Positions 24,189-32,475 of a stretch of DNA of 42,642 nt are shown piece by piece (position 1 is the stretch's first letter; each line of letters starts with the position of its first letter). Position numbers and translations under genes: made by a program. The stretch is from CAYUKK01 sp964445305 (GTDB lineage Bacteria; Acidobacteriota; Aminicenantia; Aminicenantales; UBA8522). The stretch is taken from the NCBI GenBank assembly GCA_964445305.1, contig CAYUKK010000183.1:1-42642 (forward strand), written 5' to 3'. The notes under the pieces were generated by a model. It made no database searches. It was not told the origin of the DNA and saw only the letters and a list, made by a program, of their open reading frames with translations.

Positions 24189-25406
24189 TCAGACCATTTC
24201 CAGGATATGCCCGAGCTTTTCCTTCTTTGTCTTGAGGTACTTGATGTTGGTTGAGTTGGGGGGAATTTCGATGGGGACACGGTCGACGATCTCGAGGCCA
24301 TAACCAGCCAGGCCAATGAACTTCCGGGGGTTATTGGTGAGGAGGCGGATTTTCTTTACGCCCAGGGCGACGAGGATCTGGGCCCCGATGCCATAATCCC
24401 TCTGGTCAGGCCGGAAACCGAGTTTCCGGTTGGCCTCGACCGTATCCTCGCCCTGGTCCTGGAGGGCGTAGGCTTTGATCTTGTTGAGGAGCCCGATTCC
24501 CCTCCCCTCCTGGTTGAGGATGTAGAGGATGACCCCTTTTCCCTCTTTCTCAATCATGTCCATGGCCCGATGAAGCTGTTCCCCGCAATCGCACCGGCTG
24601 GAAGCGAAGGTGTCACCCGTTAAACACTGGGAATGAGCGCGAACAAGCACCGGCTCATCGGGAGATATAGTGCCCTTAACCAGGGCGAGATGGTTTTCGC
24701 CGTGGATCGTGTCTTCGAAGACGCAGATTCGGAAGTGGCCATGCCGGGTGGGGAGGTCGGCCTCCTCGATTTTCCGAACCAGCCGCTCATGCTTCATTCG
24801 GTACTGGATGAGGTCGGCGATGGTGAGGATGGGAATGCCGTGCTGGTGGCTGAATTTTTCGAGTTGGGGCATCCGGGCCATGGTTCCATCTTCGTTCATG
24901 ATCTCGCAGATGACACCAGCGGGGGTGAGGCCAGCCAGCCTGGCCAAATCGACAGCAGCCTCAGTCTGGCCGGCTCTGGCCAGAACGCCCCCCTCGCGGG
25001 CCTGGAGGGGGAAGACGTGACCGGGCCGGACAAGGTCGGAGGGTCTGGTGCGCGGGTCGACAGCCACCCGAATGGTGTGGGCGCGGTCGTGGGCGGAAAT
25101 GCCCGTGGTAACACCATCTCGGGCATCGACCGAGACGGTAAAGGCGGTTTCAAAGCGGGAAGTGTTGTCGCGGACCATGAGGGGGAGGTCAAGCTCTTCC
25201 AGCCTTTTTTTCGTCAGGGGAAGACAAATAAGGCCCCGGCCGTGAAGAGTCATGAAATTGATAATTTCAGGGGTTACCTTTTCCGCGGCGACCATGAGGT
25301 CACCCTCGTTTTCCCGGTCTTCGTCATCGACGAGGATGACCAGCTTTCCAGCCTTGACGTACTCGATTGCCTCTTCGACGGTAGCTGTTCTCGGCGTGTT
25401 TGTCAT
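24189..25406 (-). CDS. ribBA: Bifunctional DHBP synthase / GTP cyclohydrolase II
   Basis: 405 residues. Residues 1-200 form the 3,4-dihydroxy-2-butanone 4-phosphate synthase, with the acidic loop DDEDRENEGDL and the stretch SVDARDGVTTGISAHDRAHT. From about 205 GTP cyclohydrolase II follows, with zinc cysteines in CLTGDTFASSRCDCGEQL and the catalytic region LNQEGRGIGLLNKIKAYALQD. Both domains keep their key residues, so the protein should open both branches of riboflavin synthesis. It lies downstream of ribD and ribE. No FMN riboswitch is visible anywhere in the operon's 5' region. Confidence 0.97.
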   Translation of the reverse strand: MTNTPRTATVEEAIEYVKAGKLVILVDDEDRENEGDLMVAAEKVTPEIINFMTLHGRGLICLPLTKKRLEELDLPLMVRDNTSRFETAFTVSVDARDGVTTGISAHDRAHTIRVAVDPRTRPSDLVRPGHVFPLQAREGGVLARAGQTEAAVDLARLAGLTPAGVICEIMNEDGTMARMPQLEKFSHQHGIPILTIADLIQYRMKHERLVRKIEEADLPTRHGHFRICVFEDTIHGENHLALVKGTISPDEPVLVRAHSQCLTGDTFASSRCDCGEQLHRAMDMIEKEGKGVILYILNQEGRGIGLLNKIKAYALQDQGEDTVEANRKLGFRPDQRDYGIGAQILVALGVKKIRLLTNNPRKFIGLAGYGLEIVDRVPIEIPPNSTNIKYLKTKKEKLGHILEMV

Positions 25407-25439
25407 CTTTTTGCCCCGAAAGTCTTATCTTTGGAGAAG

Positions 25440-26051
25440 CTAAGTTTTTCGCTCTTTCCACGCTTCTCCCGTCTTCGACATCCAATTATACACATATTTG
25501 CCGAGGATGTCACACTCGAGGTTGACCTTCTGGCCCGGTTTCAGGCTGGCCAGGTTGGATTTCTGGAGAGTGAGGGGGATGAGCTCGACTTCAAATGAGG
25601 AAGCCCCGAGTTCAGCCACGGTCAGGCTGACGCCGTTGACGGCGATAGAACCCTTGGGTACGAGGAAAGGACGAAGCTGCCGCGGAAAAGCGAGAGTTAC
25701 TCGCCATCCCGGCTTGCGAACGGCGATTCGGACGACCCTCCCAACTCCGTCGATATGGCCAGTGATGAGATGACCGCTGAGCAGGGACTCGAGAGTGAGA
25801 GGAAGTTCCAGGTTCACCCTCTCGCCCGACTGGAGGGAGCCAAGGTTTGTTTTGGCCAGCGTTTCTCGAGAAAGCTCGAAGAAAAGAAAGCCCTTTTCTG
25901 CCCCGACAAGGGAGAGACAGACGCCGTTGACAGAGATGCTTTCTCCGACAGGGGGCACGGCAAAAGAAGGGGGCGCTTCCAGAATCATGCCCTGCTTTCC
26001 ATGGCGATAGCCCCTGAAGATTCCCTGATGGTGGATGATGCCGGTAAACAT
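25440..26051 (-). CDS. ribE: Riboflavin synthase, alpha chain
   Basis: 203 residues with two lumazine-binding repeats, the first starting MFTGIIHHQG, the second around HLITGHIDGVGRVV. Each repeat carries the substrate loop (SISVNGVCLSLV and SIAVNGVSLTVAE). The enzyme dismutates two 6,7-dimethyl-8-ribityllumazine molecules to riboflavin. ATG 26051 is fixed by the invariant MFTGI start; a longer frame to 26174 is inside ribD. It begins one base after the ribD stop, so translation is likely coupled. Lumazine synthase (ribH) is not in the window. Confidence 0.96.
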   Translation of the reverse strand: MFTGIIHHQGIFRGYRHGKQGMILEAPPSFAVPPVGESISVNGVCLSLVGAEKGFLFFELSRETLAKTNLGSLQSGERVNLELPLTLESLLSGHLITGHIDGVGRVVRIAVRKPGWRVTLAFPRQLRPFLVPKGSIAVNGVSLTVAELGASSFEVELIPLTLQKSNLASLKPGQKVNLECDILGKYVYNWMSKTGEAWKERKT

Positions 26052-26052
26052 C

Positions 26053-27156
26053 TTAGAAGTATCCCTCCAGCACGATGTCTGGGCCGATGCTGAAAGTGGA
26101 CACTTTTCTGATTTGGAAAGCATCGGCCACCCGCCGGACGCCCTTTCCTTCGAGGAATGCGGGGGCTTTTTCACCGCCGATGAGACGCGGCGCGAGGATG
26201 AGGATAAGCTTATCGGCCATCTTCCTCTCGATAAGGGAAGTTATCAACTGGCTGCCCCCTTCGACAAGAACACTTGATATTTCGTGCTGGCCCAGCCAGG
26301 CCAGCACGGCGGAAAGAGAAACGTGTCCTGAAGAGCCGGCGGGCATGCGGACGACTTTTAGCCCCTTTTTCTTCAAAGCTGCTTCCTTGTCGCGGGGAGC
26401 CCGGGGCGATGTGAAGATGGTCACACTTCCCTCCTCGAGGGTGGAAAGAATCCTGGCCTGGGCGGGAAAGCGGAGACGGGCATCAAGGATGAAACGATGC
26501 CATCGTTTCCCGCGCCAGCGCGGATGACGGATGGTGAGAAGGGGATCATCCCGGAGGATGGTGTTGATCCCGACCATAACGGCATCGTGCTCGCCTCTCA
26601 AGAGATGAGCGTATTCGCGCGCCTCGGGTGAGGAAATCCAGCGAGAGTCGAGACTTCGAGAAGCGACCCTTGCGTCCAGGCTGACGGCGGCTTTGATAGT
26701 CAGGAAGGGAAGACCTTGGGTGATGTACTTGATGTAAGCTTCGTTGAGGCGGGCATTCCTGTCGGCCAGCAAACCTGAAGAGACTTCGACCCCAGCCCGC
26801 CGGAGTTTTCTTATTCCCCTGCCGCAAACAATCGGGTTGGGGTCGAGCGAGGAGACAACGACTCGCCTCGGCTTCGCGCTGAGGATAGCATCAACACAGG
26901 GCGGCGTTCTTCCCCAGTGCACGCACGGTTCAAGGGTAACGTAGAGTGTGCTCCCTCGGGCGTTCATCCCCGCCTGCTCGAGGGCAACAATTTCGGCATG
27001 GGGAAGTCCCGTTCTTTCATGATAACCACAGCCGAGGATACGGCCTCCCTTGACACACACCGCGCCGACGAGCGGGTTTGGACTGGCCCAGCCTTTGGCC
27101 TTTTCAGCCAGGGAATAGGCCATTTCAAGATAAGCACAGTCCTCAAGAACACTCAT
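26053..27156 (-). CDS. ribD: Bifunctional riboflavin biosynthesis deaminase/reductase
   Basis: 367 residues. The N-terminal deaminase (to about 145) has the zinc motif HAE in GLPHAEIVAL and PCVHWGRTPPC. The C-terminal reductase has KAAVSLDARVA, VGINTILRDDP and VEGGSQLITSLIE. It catalyses the second and third steps after GTP cyclohydrolase II. ATG 27156 overlaps the stop of ftsY by four bases (ATGA). Confidence 0.96.
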   Translation of the reverse strand: MSVLEDCAYLEMAYSLAEKAKGWASPNPLVGAVCVKGGRILGCGYHERTGLPHAEIVALEQAGMNARGSTLYVTLEPCVHWGRTPPCVDAILSAKPRRVVVSSLDPNPIVCGRGIRKLRRAGVEVSSGLLADRNARLNEAYIKYITQGLPFLTIKAAVSLDARVASRSLDSRWISSPEAREYAHLLRGEHDAVMVGINTILRDDPLLTIRHPRWRGKRWHRFILDARLRFPAQARILSTLEEGSVTIFTSPRAPRDKEAALKKKGLKVVRMPAGSSGHVSLSAVLAWLGQHEISSVLVEGGSQLITSLIERKMADKLILILAPRLIGGEKAPAFLEGKGVRRVADAFQIRKVSTFSIGPDIVLEGYF

Positions 27157-28046
27157 GATAAAAGGGCCGTTACGAAGTCGCGGGCAGAAAAGGGGATAAG
27201 GTCCTCGACGTCCTCCCCGACGCCGATGAATTTGATGGGCAAGCCCAGCTCTTCGACGATGGCGATAGCGCTGCCGCCCTTGGCTGTTCCGTCGAGCTTG
27301 GTGAGGACAAGGCCGGTGATGCCAGAGAACTTGAGGAACTCTCGGGCCTGGACGAGGGCGTTTTGTCCGATGGTGGAATCCAAGACCAGGAGGATTTCCT
27401 GGGGTGCTCCCTTCACCTCTCGACTGATCACGCGCTTGATCTTTTCCAGCTCGGCCATCAGGTTGGTGTTGGTGTGGATTCTTCCCGCTGTGTCGACGAG
27501 GAGAAGGTCATAGCGATGAGCTTTGAAGGACGCCAGAGCATCAAAAACGACAGCCGCGGGGTCAGCCCCGTACTGGCCACGGATGACCTGGATGGCCAGC
27601 TTTTTTCCCCATATGAGGAGCTGCTCCTGGGCTGCGGCCCGGAATGTATCGGCAGCGACCATCAGCACTTTTCGGCCTTGTTTCTTGAAATAATGGGCCA
27701 GCTTGGCCAGAGAAGTCGTTTTTCCCCCACCGTTGACCCCGACCATCATCACCACTGCCGGGTCGGTGTCGATGGACAGGTGGCATGGTTTCTGACTGAG
27801 CAATCGGACGAGCTCTTCTTCTAAGGCAGCACGGATGGCGCCTGGAGGGCTATCTTTCCCTGTTTTTTCCCTAAGCGAGGAGAGGATTTTCTCGGTGGCC
27901 GTAACGCCCGAATCTGCCGCGATGAGGATTTCGGCCAACCCGTCGAAAATCTCGTCGCGGGATTGGCTGCTCTGGAACAACCCTTCCAGTTTTTCCCTGA
28001 AGCTTCGACTTGCCTTAGCCAGCTTCTCCCTGAGCTTTTCCAGCAC
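27153..28046 (-). CDS. ftsY: Signal recognition particle receptor FtsY
   Basis: About 297 residues from GTG 28046, essentially only the NG domain without the acidic A domain. GTPase motifs are GVNGGGKTTSLAKLA (G1), DTFRAAAQEQL, DTAGRIHTN (G3), TKLDGTAKGG (G4) and the closing GVGEDVEDLIPF. It docks ribosome-SRP complexes at the membrane. The open frame extends to ATG codons at 28136/28133, which would collide with the recJ start. I prefer GTG 28046 because an 11-of-12 consensus promoter ends nine bases upstream and the family N domain begins just there (LEKLREKLAKA). It heads the ftsY-ribD-ribE-ribBA operon. Confidence 0.93.
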   Translation of the reverse strand: MLEKLREKLAKASRSFREKLEGLFQSSQSRDEIFDGLAEILIAADSGVTATEKILSSLREKTGKDSPPGAIRAALEEELVRLLSQKPCHLSIDTDPAVVMMVGVNGGGKTTSLAKLAHYFKKQGRKVLMVAADTFRAAAQEQLLIWGKKLAIQVIRGQYGADPAAVVFDALASFKAHRYDLLLVDTAGRIHTNTNLMAELEKIKRVISREVKGAPQEILLVLDSTIGQNALVQAREFLKFSGITGLVLTKLDGTAKGGSAIAIVEELGLPIKFIGVGEDVEDLIPFSARDFVTALLS

Positions 28047-28055
28047 GGCGGGCTC

Positions 28056-28084
28056 ATTATATTTTTCGTATGTTCCAAAGTCAA
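28056..28084 (-). promoter_or_regulatory. Strong promoter of ftsY-rib operon
   Basis: TTGACT (28084-28079), 17 bases, perfect TATAAT (28061-28056), 11 of 12 consensus positions. Nine bases separate the -10 box from GTG 28046, predicting a leader of about three bases. If ftsY used the upstream ATG codons instead, this promoter would lie inside its coding sequence. Confidence 0.6.
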
Positions 28085-28094
28085 CGGAGGCGGA

Positions 28095-28123
28095 TTGTGG
28101 AATCGGGGAGATTGTGTTAAATT
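28095..28123 (+). promoter_or_regulatory. Candidate promoter of the recJ-lpt-rpoN-PTS run
   Basis: TTGTGG (28095-28100), 17 bases, TAAATT (28118-28123), only 7 of 12 consensus positions. It has the right place, 11 bases before the recJ ATG and ten bases from the -35 of the divergent ftsY promoter. Weak on sequence alone. Confidence 0.35.
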
Positions 28124-28134
28124 TTAGAATCATC

Positions 28135-29835
28135 ATGGACGACCCCATCTGGCTCATCGTCCCACCCAGGGGAAAGTCGGAGATCATCGCCAGCGAGCTT
28201 GGAATTCCTCTTCCCATTGCCCGGATCCTCGAAAACCGTGGTCTCGGCGGTCCGGAAGAGGCAGCGAAATTTCTTTTTGATTCCGTGGCTGATTTGCCCG
28301 ACCCTTTAGGGATGAAAGGGATGGACAGGGCAGTGGAGAGAATCCGACAGGCTATCTGGAAAAAAGAAAAGATACTTGTTTTTGGAGATTATGATGCCGA
28401 CGGGGCTCTTTCCGTTGTCATGCTCCTGAGGGCTCTGAGAAGCCTGGGGGGAGAAGTAGATTATTATATTCCGCATCGACTCCGCGAAGGCTATGGGCTC
28501 AAAGAAAAGCATATCCAAATGGTTAAGGAGCGAGGCTCAAGCTTGGTCATCACCGTTGACTGCGGCATCAAGGCGACTTCCTTCGCTCGCAAGGCCCGGG
28601 AGGAAGGAGTGGATGTCATCGTCACCGACCATCATCTCCCTGGTCAAGAGCTCCCTGATGTCGTGGCTATCCTCAACCCTGTTCTCGTAACTTCGGGGTA
28701 TCCCTCCCGGAACCTCACCGGTGTCGGCGTTGTCTTCAAGTTGCTTCAAGCTCTTCTGGGGAGAGAAGGGAAAGGGGCCCACCTTTCCCACTACACCAAG
28801 CTCGTGGCTATTGGAACCATCGCTGACGTTGCCGAGCTCACCGGCGAGAACAGGATTCTCGTAAAGGACGGGTTAAGGAGTCTGGGAAGCATCGCTAACC
28901 GGGGCCTGAGGACATTGATGGAAAGTTGTGGCCTGAGCGGCAAGCGGGTGAACGAGGCGGATGTTGGCTTCCGGATCGCTCCCCGGATCAATGCGGCTGG
29001 CAGGATGGAAACGGCGGATTTGGTCGTCCGGCTTTTCTTGGCTCAGCAGGAGGATGAGATCACCGCCCTCGTTCGCCGGCTCGAGGGTTTAAACGCCGCC
29101 CGCCAGGCAGAAGAAGAGAGAATACTTAACGAAGCCCGGGGGCGGATTGAGGCTTCACGCCTGGCCGATCGCTATAAGGTCTTGATCCTCGGGTGCGAGG
29201 GATGGCATCGTGGCGTCATCGGGATCGTCGCTTCCAAACTCAAGGATGTTTTTCACCGCCCGGTGTTGCTTTTTGATTATGATGGCCACCAAGCTTTCGG
29301 CTCGGGAAGGAGCATCCCTGAGTTTTCCCTCATCGATTGCCTGGATGAGTGTGGAGAGCTTTTCGATGATTATGGCGGGCACAGGCTGGCTGTCGGCTGT
29401 GTTCTTTCGGCTGAGCGGATGGAAGTTCTCAGGAGCAGGGTTAACGCTCTGGCTCAGGTCAGACTCGGCGAGGACGACCTCAGGAAGAAATTGTGGATCG
29501 ACACCCGGCTCGATTTTCCAGAGATCACGATTCCTTTTCTGGAATCCTTTTTTCGGCTTGCGCCCTTCGGTAACGGCAACCCCTGGCCCCTTTTCTTCGC
29601 CGACAGAGTGGAAATCCAGGGCTCCCCTCAGCTCCTCCAGGAGCGACATCTGAAGATGACTGTTCGGCAGAACGGGAAGACTTTCGAAGCCATCGGCTGG
29701 GACAAAGCAGCGTGGGCGAACCGACTGCCGACTCGAGGATGGATACGCCTTGTCTATTCCCTCCACATGAGTCCCTTCATGGGCGAGGAGAAAATCACCC
29801 TCTCCATCGAGGGTTTGAAGGCTCAAGATGGTTAA
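28135..29835 (+). CDS. recJ: Single-stranded-DNA-specific exonuclease RecJ
   Basis: 566 residues. DHH-family motifs are in order: VFGDYDADGALSV (motif I, about 82-94), VTVDCGI, VTDHHLPGQ (the DHH motif), GTIADVAEL, then the DHHA1 part with GWHRGVIGIVASKL and GSGRSIPEFSL. It degrades single-stranded DNA 5' to 3' in recombination and mismatch repair. The ATG at 28135 has no Shine-Dalgarno sequence; the frame is open further upstream, but that part is the mirror of ftsY. The gene starts a run of eleven same-strand genes with small gaps or overlaps. Its last eight bases overlap the LptC-LptA fusion gene. Confidence 0.95.
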   Translation: MDDPIWLIVPPRGKSEIIASELGIPLPIARILENRGLGGPEEAAKFLFDSVADLPDPLGMKGMDRAVERIRQAIWKKEKILVFGDYDADGALSVVMLLRALRSLGGEVDYYIPHRLREGYGLKEKHIQMVKERGSSLVITVDCGIKATSFARKAREEGVDVIVTDHHLPGQELPDVVAILNPVLVTSGYPSRNLTGVGVVFKLLQALLGREGKGAHLSHYTKLVAIGTIADVAELTGENRILVKDGLRSLGSIANRGLRTLMESCGLSGKRVNEADVGFRIAPRINAAGRMETADLVVRLFLAQQEDEITALVRRLEGLNAARQAEEERILNEARGRIEASRLADRYKVLILGCEGWHRGVIGIVASKLKDVFHRPVLLFDYDGHQAFGSGRSIPEFSLIDCLDECGELFDDYGGHRLAVGCVLSAERMEVLRSRVNALAQVRLGEDDLRKKLWIDTRLDFPEITIPFLESFFRLAPFGNGNPWPLFFADRVEIQGSPQLLQERHLKMTVRQNGKTFEAIGWDKAAWANRLPTRGWIRLVYSLHMSPFMGEEKITLSIEGLKAQDG

Positions 29836-31720
29836 CCGACAGCTCGTGCTGACTCGAATTTTCCGTCTCCTCATGATTGTGGGGTTATTTTCTATTGTTG
29901 CCGCTATTTTCTGGTATCTTGCTTTCCGCGGGCGGCCCCGGCCGATTGAGCCAGCCAAAGCTCCTCCTATTCCCGTGGAAAAAGTGGAACGCCAGGAGGG
30001 AGTGGAACACTTTGATTTCAAGGGCGACCGAGTCATCCAGGTGAAGGCAGAGCACCATTATGCCGGCCAGGAGGATCGGTATTATCTGGAGAGAAACGTT
30101 GAGATAAAGGAGGTGGATACGAAGTCGGGCCGGCAAAAAATCATCCGCGGAGATAGGGTTTCCTACGACCGGGGTTGGCGGGAGATTTTTCTTGAAGGCC
30201 ACGCGAGCATTGAGCAGGAAGATATGAAAGTTGAGTCCGCTTTTCTCCGTTATGAAAAAGACCCTGAGACGATCAGCACAGATAAGGGGGCCACTTTTTT
30301 TTCCCGAAGAATCTCGGGACAGGCACGCCAGTTGAATTATGGAGTCGCCGATGGCTCGCTCAGGCTCGAAGAAGATGTCCGGCTCGAGTTCAAGGACCAA
30401 ACGAGAAGCGAAGACGCTTTCGTGGTCCAGGCCCGCGCTTTCCAATACAGTCGACCGGCGAGGAGAGGCGAGGCCCGGGGAGGGGTGGTCTTTTCGTGGG
30501 GCAAGAATCATGGCCAGGCCGAATCTTTGATGTTCGAGGTGAGTCCAGACGAAGGGAATGTCGAAAAAATCGAGCTCCAAGAAAAAGCGAGGCTCAGTCT
30601 TGTCCATGCTCAGGTGGCCGAAAGAAAGGAAAAGAATTTGCCTGTGGCCAATGCCTCTGAGCGCGAGCTGGAAGCGGAAAAAATTGTGGTCATGCTTTTT
30701 CATGAAACAACGCAAATCCAATCGCTGGAAGCAACGGGAAAGTGCTTTTTGAAGTCTATGACAAGAGATGGGGCCATGGCCATTGTCCGGGGGGACGCCC
30801 TACATCTTTTTCTTGACACGGCAGGCCAGATGACCGGATTTCAGGCCGAAGGTCAAGCCAGCTACGAGGAGAGGAAAGAAGGCGGCCTTCAGGAGAGGCG
30901 GCTGGCAGGCCAGGTTATACTTGTCGAGGAACAGGGAAAAAGAATCTCAGTTCTTTCCGGCACGTTGCCTGCCACAAGGATGGATTCGCCCGACACGGAG
31001 GTCGTCGCCCGGTCGATGACCCTATTTCCTGGAGAAGAGACCTTGGAAGCGATGGGGGAGGTAAAAGTTGTCCTGAAGGCCCGGCCGGATGCGGCGGAGA
31101 AAGTCGGCTTTTTTGACCGCCAGAAACCTGTTTTTATCACCTGCGGCTGGATGAGATTTTACGGCCAGGAGAATCGTTTTGTTTTTAAGGAAAATATTCG
31201 CCTGTGGCAAGATAGGAACATGCTCATAGCTGAAGAATTGACAGCTTTCCAAGAAACAGGGGAAATGGTCGGGGAGGGAAACATCCAGGCGATTTTCTTC
31301 ATTCCTCCCAGAGACGACCGGAAGGAGGAGAGAATCGACATGGGAGGGGCTCAGATGAGCTTTGATGCCAAGGCCAACCTCATCACTTTCGGACGGGGTG
31401 GTTGGGTGAGGACGGCCAGCGTTCGCCTCGACGGACAAAGCCTCGTCGCTTTGCTGGCCGATAAGAAAGCGGAGGTGCAAAGGGTCCAAGCAAAGGGAAA
31501 AGTCACGGTCAAGGATGCTCTAAGAGAGGGCCGCAGCGAGGAGGCTGTCTACGACGTGGAAAAGGAGAACATGGTCCTCACCGGGAATCCGGTCGTCAGG
31601 GACAAGAAAAGGGGTATCGTCCGGGGAGACAAATTGACTTTTAGCCTGGGCGATGATAGAATTTCGGTGGAAAATAAAGAGAAAGAACGCTCGGCGACCG
31701 TCATCAAACGTGGACAATGA
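29828..31720 (+). CDS. LptC-LptA fusion, LPS transport bridge protein
   Basis: 630 residues. One N-terminal membrane anchor (FRLLMIVGLFSIVAAIFWYL, about 12-31) is followed by an LptC-like segment (FDFKGDRVIQVKAEHHYA, then SGRQKIIRGDRVSYDRGWREI). Several OstA/LptA-type beta-jellyroll repeats follow, for example GDALHLFLDTAGQMTGFQAEGQA, and VTVKDALREGRSEEAVYDVEKE near the end. Usual LptC and LptA are each about 190 residues, so this chain is far longer than both together. It would conduct lipopolysaccharide across the periplasm while anchored to the inner-membrane transporter. The adjacent lptB, overlapping by four bases, supports this. lptF, lptG and lptD are not in the window. Confidence 0.82.
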   Translation: MVNRQLVLTRIFRLLMIVGLFSIVAAIFWYLAFRGRPRPIEPAKAPPIPVEKVERQEGVEHFDFKGDRVIQVKAEHHYAGQEDRYYLERNVEIKEVDTKSGRQKIIRGDRVSYDRGWREIFLEGHASIEQEDMKVESAFLRYEKDPETISTDKGATFFSRRISGQARQLNYGVADGSLRLEEDVRLEFKDQTRSEDAFVVQARAFQYSRPARRGEARGGVVFSWGKNHGQAESLMFEVSPDEGNVEKIELQEKARLSLVHAQVAERKEKNLPVANASERELEAEKIVVMLFHETTQIQSLEATGKCFLKSMTRDGAMAIVRGDALHLFLDTAGQMTGFQAEGQASYEERKEGGLQERRLAGQVILVEEQGKRISVLSGTLPATRMDSPDTEVVARSMTLFPGEETLEAMGEVKVVLKARPDAAEKVGFFDRQKPVFITCGWMRFYGQENRFVFKENIRLWQDRNMLIAEELTAFQETGEMVGEGNIQAIFFIPPRDDRKEERIDMGGAQMSFDAKANLITFGRGGWVRTASVRLDGQSLVALLADKKAEVQRVQAKGKVTVKDALREGRSEEAVYDVEKENMVLTGNPVVRDKKRGIVRGDKLTFSLGDDRISVENKEKERSATVIKRGQ

Positions 31721-32442
31721 AATCCAGTCTCAGGGCCGTTGGCTTGGTCAAGAGCTACAGAAAGAAAAGGGTTGTTGACAACGTTTCCTTAGAAATCGGA
31801 AGAGGTGAGATCGTCGGGTTATTGGGACCCAACGGGGCGGGGAAGACAACTACGTTTTCGATCATCCTCGGCTTGATCGCTCAAGAGGAAGGAAGGATTT
31901 TCCTGGGCGAGGAAGATCTGACGGAGATCCCCATGTATCTCAGAGCTCAGAAGGGTCTGGGCCTTCTTCCCCAGGAGCCGTCAGCCTTCCGCAAGCTTAG
32001 CGTTGAGGATAATCTTCTGGCCATCCAGGAGGTCATGCCTGGCGGGCAAAGCCGGCGGGGCGACGGAGTGGCCAGACTCCTGAACGAGTTTGGTCTGGAT
32101 AGGTTAGCCAAGGCCAAAGCTTATACTCTTTCTGGGGGGGAGAGGCGGCGACTGGAGATTGCTCGAGCCATGATGACCGAGCCAGAGTTTATTCTTCTCG
32201 ACGAGCCCTTTACGGGGATCGACCCTCTCGCCGTGCAGGACCTGCAGAGGCTCCTTCTTTCATTGAAGGCTAAAGGGCTTGGCTTGTTGATTACCGACCA
32301 TAGTGTTCGGGATACATTGAAGATCGCCGATCGTGCTTATATCATCGATAGAGGAAAAATCCTGAAAGAGGGAAAGCCCGAGGAGCTCATCCATTCTGAG
32401 GAAGTCAAAAGGTGTTACTTGGGCGAATCTTTCGCTCTTTGA
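31717..32442 (+). CDS. lptB: LPS export ABC transporter ATPase LptB
   Basis: 241 residues. Walker A GPNGAGKTT (37-45), signature LSGGERRRLEIARAM, Walker B FILLDEPFTGIDPLAV, and the LptB-type stretches LLPQEPSAFRKLSVEDNL and LITDHSVRDTLKIADRAYII. It powers extraction of LPS from the inner membrane with LptFG. Start overlaps the stop of the LptC-LptA gene (ATGA). The order lptA-lptB-rpoN-hpf-ptsN is the classical one of Proteobacteria. Confidence 0.96.
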   Translation: MKSSLRAVGLVKSYRKKRVVDNVSLEIGRGEIVGLLGPNGAGKTTTFSIILGLIAQEEGRIFLGEEDLTEIPMYLRAQKGLGLLPQEPSAFRKLSVEDNLLAIQEVMPGGQSRRGDGVARLLNEFGLDRLAKAKAYTLSGGERRRLEIARAMMTEPEFILLDEPFTGIDPLAVQDLQRLLLSLKAKGLGLLITDHSVRDTLKIADRAYIIDRGKILKEGKPEELIHSEEVKRCYLGESFAL

Positions 32443-32475
32443 AAGGCAGGGCCAGGGAACGAGCGGGACAAAAGC

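Noticed and set aside
24633..25598. 321-codon plus-strand frame across ribBA
   Set aside because: Shadow of ribBA, whose catalytic motifs are intact.
27835..28134. N-terminal extension of recJ by 100 codons
   Set aside because: This part is the complement of ftsY; RecJ homology starts at the ATG at 28135.
28047..28134. FMN riboswitch controlling the riboflavin genes
   Set aside because: The operon appears to begin at ftsY with almost no leader, and no RFN-like conserved sequence is seen before ribD, ribE or ribBA, which are coupled or nearly touching.
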